This document shows, piece after piece, positions 55,701-64,000 of a DNA stretch of 64,000 bases; the stretch's first letter is position 1, and the number at the start of each line of letters is the position of its first letter. The stretch spans positions 22,944,413 through 23,008,412 of the forward strand of contig NC_043994.1 of NCBI RefSeq assembly GCF_902150065.1. The letters run 5' to 3'. The notes under the pieces are model-generated. The model worked only from the letters and a program-made list of their open reading frames with translations. It searched no databases and was not told the DNA's origin. A program made the position numbers and the translations under genes. The DNA is from Myripristis murdjan. Its lineage: Eukaryota > Chordata > Actinopteri > Holocentriformes > Holocentridae.

Positions 55701-58644
55701 TGGAAACAATCTAATACTGTGACATGAAAATTCAACATAATGTCAGAAAGCAACCCACATGGCTCATCCACAAGATAGACCTCTTCCATTTGGTTATTGT
55801 CCTTTTTTTGGGAAAAGGTTAATTGCTTTTACAAGGTTGAATTGGTTTTGATTCAGGTGCTCATTGACTTGGTTTTCATTTTCATATGGTGCGATAGTAT
55901 TGAATCAAGCTTTTGGCCACAGTCTACTTTGCATAAGTTTCTTTATGCATTGCCAGTTCAAGCAGAGCAATTTGACTTGGAATTCATTGTGCAGTTCCTT
56001 TCATTGTACATAATTCAATAACACAGTTGTTGTCTTCCCATTTGTTGATATATACTATTAGCACTGAATCCCTGCATTAATTTGGGCCACTGTAGGTTTG
56101 TATGAAATCTGGAGTGAGATTTTAAATCTGTGTCCCTGTCTTGGCATCAGCTATTTGGAGATCTACAATGAACGTGTCCAGGACCTTCTCCAGAGGGAAA
56201 CTGCACCCGTAGACAGCGGAGGCTTGAGGGTGAGAGAGCACCCGAGGGACGGCCCTTATGTAGAGAGTAAGACAGACTCCTTAACGCATTCGTCCATTTT
56301 CACCTCAGTTGAGTTGACTTTTCCTTGTTTCCTTGTCGGACTTTGAAAATCCCAACAAATGTCTCTAGATCTGTCCAAGCACCTTGTGCATAGCCACAGT
56401 GACATGGAGGAGCTGATTATTTTGGGGAATGCCAACCGCACCACGGCCAGCACGGGCATGAATGACGTCAGCAGTCGCTCCCATGCCATCTTCACCATCA
56501 GCTTCACCCAGGTGAACACACTCGAACCTCTAGTACACGGTCACAAGTTGAAGTCCTCCTTGGTGTAGTCAGTTTGAACTCTGGTAAACATTAAAAAAGT
56601 TTCCTTGAAAACTCTTTAGGTGTTGGTAAGAGCTTTCCCTCAAGAGCTCTAATTAGCTCCATCCTGTTTATCTGTTTTGTGCAATGATAATTTTTAACAT
56701 GTTGCTTTCTCCATCTTCAAAGGCTTTTTCAGCTTTTACATCTTAAGGAGCACTTTTGTTGTGATACCGCCTATACGGCTAAGAATTCCTCTGTGAGATT
56801 GCCACTTTTGAACTAAACGAGGACTGCTCAGTAATGTTTTCCATGCCACAGGCACGGTTTGACGCAGAGCTGCCATGTGAGATGCTGAGTAAGATCCACC
56901 TGGTAGACCTGGCAGGCAGTGAGAGAGCTGATGCCACACGCACCACAGGCACCAGGCTGAAGGAAGGTGCCAACATCAACAAATCCCTGGTCACCCTGGG
57001 CAGTGTGATATCAGCTCTGGGTAAATGGAGGTTACAGCATTACTGATGCACCATGACACTACATCTTCATCTATTATTGACCCAGTCTGCTCACTGGTGG
57101 ATAACAATTATAATCTGGGCAAGAACACTTATTTAGTTCACAGTGCAATCACTCCACTTCTTTCAAAATAACACTTAACAGGCCTTGCTTTCCAAGTTTG
57201 TCTGTGCTGTGGAATTAAAATTCTTAGTTGTAATAGTTTCTAGGTGATGTTTGAGTTCATTCCACAAAGGATATCCATCTAAAAAATGTGACCTCTGATA
57301 GCAAATTATGGCTGGAATGAAACTAACTAGAGTGGTATTATACTAGAAGCCATCATGAGGACTTTTACAAAATGAGAACATTTTTGCTATTCCAGTGATG
57401 AGCGTTTTTGAAGTATTGGGTGGTGAAGGTTTTACACCAAAATGGATGTATAGTGTTTTGGAATGAAATGTTTTTGAAACAGTTCAGTGAATCAGTGTTT
57501 CACCCCGTATGACTTCCCAGCTGATCTGAGTGAAGGGGGGCAGACGGCAAAGAAGAAGCACATCTTCGTTCCCTACAGAAACTCTGTGCTCACATGGCTT
57601 CTTAAAGATAGCCTGGGTGGAAACTCAAAGACTATAATGATAGCAAGTATGTAAAATCATTTTGGCTAATAGCATTTCCTGTCCCTTTTCCCTTATCATA
57701 ACTTGAAGGTGTGTTTAGAAAGAGATAATGTCAAGCTACTTGACCACAGTGAATTGTCTTTGTTTACTGTCTTATCACACTACCGCTGCATGATGCGGTT
57801 CCCAGGTTTTGTCTTTGGACCAACATGTCAAGTCACTGACACAATCATGTTTAAAACTAAGAAGCATTTCCAAACTCAGGTCTCTTGTGTTGAAATCTGT
57901 GATGGACATGATTATACATTTCTTCATCATGTTCCATTTTGAATGTTGCAACTCAATTTTTACTTGTCTTAAAGGGCCATACCAGTGATTTCACATGTTT
58001 AGTGTAACAAACATGTGAAAAAAATATCTAAATATGTAATATCTCCAAAATATGTGTGTATATCTATCTATCTGCCTATCCCAACAAACTACTGTATGTT
58101 TGTTGGTATTGTTTTCATTATGCTCTTAATATTTCAATTTAATAATATTTCAATTTTATGCTATGTTTGCTACTTATGAAACTCTTTTGGACCTTTGTTT
58201 GTGTAAGGTGCTATGTAAATAAACTTGACTTCATTATGTTCTTTTCTGGTGATCTGTGATGGCAGCCATTTCTCCTGCTGATGTGAACTATGCAGAGACG
58301 CTGAGCACTTTACGCTACGCCAGCCGAGCGAAGGCCATCGTGAACTCACCTGTGGTGAATGAAGACTGCAGCGTCAGGTTGATCAGGGAGCTGCAGGCAG
58401 AGATTGCCAGGCTCCAAAGGCTGATAGAGGAAGCCAGTCAGGTCTGCTCCCACTGTGGGCAGCTGCATATGTTCAAACTCACATAAAAGGCCATCAAGCA
58501 TGGTGCAGTATGCATGTTGACAAGGTTGTATTCACGGAGGTCATAGGCCAGTCTGCCTTTTGTTTGTTTCTTTTTCAGGTTTCCCGTGAGAACCCGACTG
58601 CGTCTTTGAAGGTAGAAGAGAGGCTGCATCAGAATGAGGCAAAG
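49725..58644 (+). CDS. kif16b: Kinesin family member 16B, motor domain exons (partial gene)
   Basis: Eleven exons: 49725-49771, 49910-49979, 50090-50206, 51498-51614, 52391-52488, 56151-56266, 56369-56511, 56852-57020, 57521-57646, 58266-58441 and 58579-58644, all in phase, 415 codons. KIF16B is a kinesin-3 motor that moves early endosomes to microtubule plus ends through a C-terminal PX domain, which lies outside this window. Visible motor motifs: N-terminal [17 protein letters not shown]-loop [10 protein letters not shown] (exon 4), switch [10 protein letters not shown] (exon 7), switch [10 protein letters not shown] (exon 8), [17 protein letters not shown] (exon 9), then [13 protein letters not shown]. 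The close relative STARD9 is less likely because the [14 protein letters not shown] and [11 protein letters not shown] blocks fit KIF16B, and the synteny agrees. Which fish ohnolog is not known. Confidence 0.93.
50207..51497 (+). other. kif16b intron 3
   Basis: Ordinary intron; AT-rich, no exon or clear transposon seen. Confidence 0.6.
52489..56150 (+). other. kif16b intron 5
   Basis: 3.7 kb intron between VSYLEI-coding exon parts. The minus ORF at 53454-53924 (156 codons) has no family resemblance and is taken as chance. No repeats recognised with confidence. Confidence 0.6.
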
Positions 58645-61600
58645 GTTGGCCACTCTCTGGAGTATGGTGTTTTGATTTATTCCTCTTTAAATGATGCCTG
58701 CCATCCCTGCTTGCTTCACTCCCCACCCCCTCCACCCCCCACCACATCCACCCCCCACAATCCCCAAGTTAGTGAAGGCGCAGCAACACCTCATTTGTGT
58801 ATTTACAGCGTTGCCGTTATAATGTCACGATCCAACATTACCTTACAGAAAAATGCAAAACAACACATCAGCTGCACAAATCGTTTAACCTTGAAAAATC
58901 AAGCAAAAACTGTGAATTCATGACCTTTTTCTAGCATAATTCACGATTTCCATGTCTTCCTTGCCGTTGCTCTCCCACTCTCTCTCTCCTTGTTTATCTC
59001 CTTGCCTTTCTCATACACACATGACTGAGCCCACCAGATGGCCCTATGTGTGCCTGAGCATTGTGGCCCCATCCGGCCACCTCCAGAGAGCTTTTAGAAG
59101 TCAACATGAGCTTGAAAAATAAGCAGTGTTGAGTAGTTTTTTTGGCTGTTGGTCTACAGCCTATGATTCTGTAAGATTTCTCTGTCATTTTTTTTAAATA
59201 GATAAGTGATAGGAGGTTTTTGAGCACATATCTTGGGGCCAATTTAATATTGGTTAGCCTCACTCAACAAAAGCCCAGTATGATTCACTTTGCTGGCTGG
59301 CTCATGGACATGAGCTGGTGGATAACAAGACAGAAAATAATTGAAGAGAATCATTTGATGAGGCACTTTGTTCCAATGTTTTACAGTTTTTCTTTGTTCT
59401 TTTATTTAATCATAGATGCGTAGATCGTTATAAAGTCGACCAAAGACCAAACTAACTGTTGGAAAGTAAATGCATACACTCTGAAAACTGAAAGCATGTT
59501 TTTTTTTTTTTTTTTTGGTTAAGAGCTGTGATGAAGTTATTTTCTACACAGACGTGTTTGTTAGGTGTCCTTGCTCCAAGACGGCTGGATACATATGCAT
59601 TTTTTTCATGCTCCCCTTATAATTTCTTCACTCTGTTATAACATTTGTATTGCTTTCGATTTTCATGTCCAAGATCCATAGTAATGTTTTTTTTTTATTT
59701 TCATTTATGCTGCTGCTCTAAGGATATACTGGAATAGATATTGCAAATGCTTCATTGAATACAAGGCCACCGAGTGTGTAGAATTGCAAAGTCGGCTTCA
59801 TTAATTTGAACACAAACATTCAACAAATCGGCAAGCCTCCAGCAGCAGTTTTGATAGACGTTGCTGCTTGCAGTTAGGACATCCCACCAGATGGTGTCAC
59901 TGCAAGTCTGGTGAACAGCCTCAGACTCTTCAGGGACTGGAAATGGTAATAAAAGTAGAGAGTCAACCTGGCATTTAAATTAAATTTTACATCTATTTAG
60001 AGGAGAACGGGATCCAAAAGTCAACTGAGCTGTTGTAATGGTCCTGAAGTTAACATGTGATGATGTTGGGAGAGTCTGATAAAGAGAGGCAAAGCCAAAA
60101 TGCCTTCTCCAGCCACCCCATATGGTTTCTCTGAGGCTGGGAGAGAGCTGCAGCATCCTCACAGCAACACCCATCGCCTCTGTGTGCCAGCCCAGAGTTT
60201 TCACTAAACACTTTTCACTGGTTGAATTTGTGCCCAAACTCCCAAATAGCAACACCAAATGTCATCTGTTTGGGGCTCATCATACCCAGCCAAGTAGCCT
60301 GCTGCATTATGCATTGAACTATGGAGCACGGCGCTCATAAAATGTAGGGTGACATCATGTCTCTATCATATATGAGAGCCTTTTATTGGCTGAATACATT
60401 TGCGCATGTGAGGAATTTAGCCCAGTGCTTGTATGTGTTCTTTTCAGAGTATACAGAGTCTTTTCAGAGAGAATAAAGGACAGTGTGTGTCAAAAAACAA
60501 AACAAAACAAACAAACAAAAACAGATTTGGTTAAAAGAAGCAGATGGTTGTTAAAAAACAAGGGAACCCACTAGTTTTTGCATAGGGTTGAATTAAAGTG
60601 TTTAAGGACTTGAAACAGCGTTGATTCCAGAAATATTAGGCTCTTTCGCTCATAAAATGTCTCAGGATAGATTTGTGTATTTATTCGACAATATTAGTGC
60701 TTTTTTCTGCAATGCTTCCTGTTAAAGTTTCCTATTAGAAAAGTGAACACCTGACATATGAATGCCATTTATGAGTGTGAGTTGGAGAATTGACATTATA
60801 TTCCGTATGGTGGGTAGCAAGTGACATTTAGTGGCTCGACAGCCCTTTATTCTTGACAGTGTATTGGAACTCATTAGCAGCTGTCACTGCTGCTAATTAA
60901 GAGGTCTAGATTATTGACATATGGCACTTTCGTTTCTGACCGTCCAGCGTATTAATTAAAGTGGCTGTGTTGTAAATCTCTGCCTGCATGTTCAAGGGGA
61001 AACGACTTTGTGCTCAGAGGCAACATCGTCCATCTCCACTGGCAGAGCTGAAGTGCAGAGCAATATGCCTTATTTGGGGCCGTGCCCGTCCATGTAGCAA
61101 CACCTGTTATGATGCATGACACAACGTGGCACCTAGGCTAAAAGGCCACTGTACTGGTGACCGGCTGGCACACTGATATTGCCATAACTCTAACTGTTTG
61201 ATGAATGACTTTATGGATTTGACATTTGTCTCCCTGTGCATTTGCATTCTGCCCAGGTGAAAAATGATAAGTGGGATTCCTACATCGAATGCTGTGGAGA
61301 CATTAGAGGTGCCGGCTGGCTCTGTGCAGCACAGAGAGGCATATCCCAGACCCAGTTTCAGGTTACCTGTTTCAAAATTCAACACACGGACTGTGAATTG
61401 TACAGGTTGACTTGGCAAACTAAGGCCTAATCAAATTTGTGGCATTTGGTGAGAGCTGATTCAACCAAATGACCTTCAGCATTTGCTGTTTAATCAAATA
61501 TGATGGCCCTGATGTAATTCGTCATGCTGTTTGACTTGCCTGTCAGGCAGTGTACGTAGGGCATCTTCTGTGTTTTCATGGACATGTCTTTTGTGTTGGG

Positions 61601-61930
61601 ATATGTCTTCAAGGGTATGTATATTTTTTTGGTTAATTCTGATGCTGCTCTTGCTGAGGGCTGGATGAAATTTGTGCTTGGGCTGTGAGGGGGACAAGCT
61701 GACCAAGGAACAGTGTAAACAGAATTTGAATTCTGTATTCAAAGCAGATTTGGAATGCAAAGTTATTCGTCAGCTTCCCAGATTGGTTATAGGGCATGTG
61801 GGAAAGAGAAAGTAATTAATATGAGATGGATTCCAGAGCAGCCTCTTACCATACAGAGACAACAACAGATTGAGAGAACAAAAAAGGGTAGGAAGAGAGT
61901 AAAGTGGAAATGCTGTCCTACTGCAGGGGA

Positions 61931-61969
<39 letters not shown>

Positions 61970-64000
61970 AACGCACCCAAATCGGTGTGTAGTGCTGCGG
62001 CCTGAGTGAGGTTTAAAAGGCTCCTCCAGCCATCTTTTATTGTAACACTGGTGGGAGGAACCTCAGTTTCCGTAAGAAAAAATGAGCAGAGCGTTTCTTT
62101 GATCTTAGAAGTCTTTGTATCCCCAAGACTCAAACATGCTATACTCAGCAGAATGAAATAACATAAACCTTGCATGCCCTGACGCTTGCTCTGTTTAATG
62201 TCAATTTGCTTCATACTCTTGGCAGTTATATATCATGTGTTGTCATTATAGCATTTCATGACCTTTACATATTCACAAGTCAGCACCTAAGCCTTGACAC
62301 ATTGCTTTGAATTAAGTTTGGACCTTCACTCCACAGTACAGTTTGGCTCTACAGTAGTGGCTCTCAGTTTGATTCTTGAAAATCAGTATTTATTCTGCTA
62401 ATTTATAATGACGGGTACATGCATTATGTTTGTCACTCATGCTAACGAGGGCTGAAATCTGCTTGCTGAATCTAATTTTGGCCCCAAACTTAATCCTTTT
62501 GCATATTACTATAATATATGACAGTGCAGTTAGATTGTCCTTTGTTGAATTAAACAATCAAAGAGACAAATGAATAGTGTGGAAATTACACGGAAATATG
62601 AAATGTATTCAGAATGCAATAGTGGAAATATCTTTTTTTTAAAAAGTGTCAATTATAAATATGATAAATATGAAAATCTGAAGAAAGACAAATGGTGAGA
62701 TTACAGCCTAAACACAATATTTGGAAAATGTGCTTTGATAAGTGACTTCAACTTTGGAGTTGTGACTTGCGATGAATATGTAATATCGACTCCAGCTGGA
62801 GAAATAATACAACAGTCATCCAACAATGTTGTTAATCAGATCAGCCATGTTGCTACCAGCATATGGCCTTTTCCACTTTTGAACCATAGTTTGTGTATTA
62901 TTATACTATAACCAGAGAATTGAGTTTAGAGTCTATTTTATACGTAGCACACACAAATGAGACAGAGTAGAACTAAGGACCATTAACAAGACTTGAATAC
63001 AGTGTTTCTGTGAGTAAATATAATGGAAAATGTATACCTAAGAAATGTTAACACAGAGCTATACCGTTTGAAAATTAGCCTTTGAATTGTCTTTCCTGTA
63101 TGCATCATTTGTTCTAACTTGGTAAAGACCATTAATCTGTGGATATCAATGGGGTTCCTTTTAAGGAAATTAGCTTTTGAAAGCAACAGAGCACTGCAAA
63201 TGCACACGTTTTTTCCCCCCTATTTTTAATGAAGAGTACCTTCTGATGAGTTCCTTTAGGCAAGTTGCTCTGCTCGACAAGGCTGATGGGCAGTCTGGAG
63301 AGGATGATTGGTCTGCCCGCTACAGTAGCATTTGATATGCATGCAAACCAAGTCGGGAACCTGAACTGTTGCGGCACTGAGAAAAGCCATTAAAAATTCT
63401 ACCCAACCACAGATGATGGCTTTTAATGGGAGCTTAAATGCTGCCCAAGCCTGGCTGCTGGTCTAGGCCACAGTTAATTATGTTCACCAGCTGCCTCAAT
63501 CTGAGGGGAGAGAGAAAGGCAGACTTTCTCCTCACAGCAGACAGACTGACTGAGTCACTGGGTGTGGTGGGGAGCAACTTTCTCTGGTGTGTGTATATGT
63601 GAGGAGAAAATAAGAGGATCTCATCTGTTCCTGGTGTCTTAGGAAAGTGACACAGTGCATTAATCTGCCAGACTGCTCCTCACCTCTAATGAAGTCTGTG
63701 AAGAATCCCTTTTAATTAAGTACAGGGGCTGGGGTCGATGCCTCTCCCTCTTCATTAGAAAAAAGGATTTCTCACATCTGCCAATGAGGGAGGTGGTGGT
63801 GGTGGACACGTCTCTTCACTCCACAGTCCAATCTATACAGAGGAGAGCAGGAGGAGGTCGAAAGGGAGGGGAACTAGTTTATGCAGAGTATTGCCTCTGA
63901 ATCCTCCATGTGTGAGATATTTTCTGCTCTGCCTCTTGGGGAGGTACTTATGATAATCCATAGCAATGTGAAGCATTAGTCCACCATCCTAACGGAAGAA
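58645..64000 (+). other. kif16b intron 11 (continues past window)
   Basis: 5.4 kb without a recognisable further kif16b exon. A CA microsatellite lies at 61933-61967. The interval 60750-63850 is rich in mixed-composition, non-repetitive sequence that might contain conserved regulatory elements, but this cannot be judged from one genome. Confidence 0.55.
61933..61967. repeat. CA microsatellite
   Basis: About 17 CA units. Confidence 0.95.

Noticed and set aside
58510-58923. 137-codon ORF extending kif16b exon 11
   Set aside because: Similarity to KIF16B ends at the donor after GCA AAG (58644); the rest is intron read-through with a CCCCACC-rich run.

Overview
This is a window of vertebrate nuclear DNA, most likely from a teleost fish. 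The genes are split into short exons with GT/AG introns. The intergenic DNA is full of fish-type transposons, including CAG...CTG hAT miniatures, an L2 LINE, a fish L1 and a Ty3/Gypsy element. The gene neighbours mgme1, snx5, cystatin and kif16b correspond to genes on human chromosome arm 20p. No RNA gene, CRISPR array or prokaryotic operon was seen.

Layout. 1-303: first coding exon and intron of snx5 (minus), head to head with mgme1 (plus, 1007-3539, complete, 4 coding exons). 4440-5190: L2-type LINE relic. 5960-34980: a tandem segmental duplication carrying four glycine N-acyltransferase-like (GLYAT-family) genes on the minus strand. I call them A (6211-17036), B (20000-22181), C (25222-27378) and D (29230-32477). 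Each has five coding exons with the same intron phases. Intron 2 of copy A holds a young Ty3/Gypsy element (7555-15870). It has two LTRs of 682 bp that look identical and the uncommon pol order integrase before reverse transcriptase (Gmr1-like). It is itself interrupted by a 2.1-kb DNA transposon with inverted repeats of about 0.7 kb. Intron 2 of copy D holds a 1.7-kb hAT derivative. Several miniature elements occur in some units and not in others, so the array contains its own empty sites.

35257-40711: two type-2 cystatin genes on the minus strand, three exons each. 41584-44875: ephx1, microsomal epoxide hydrolase, plus strand, nine coding exons, complete. 45879-48446: mad2l1bp (p31comet), minus strand, three exons. 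49725-58644: the first eleven coding exons of kif16b, holding the whole kinesin motor domain. Its tail and PX domain lie beyond the window, and 58645-64000 is intron.

The genes are not a functional pathway. The nearest to a theme is detoxification: epoxide hydrolysis (ephx1) and acyl conjugation (GLYAT family) are both xenobiotic-handling activities, but they are not shown to be co-regulated. I found no convincing undescribed biological system. The points most worth a second look are the long-TIR transposon with a mini-gene in its arms, the apparent new in-frame exon start in GLYAT copy D, the Gmr1-type pol order, and the order of duplications readable from the empty sites.
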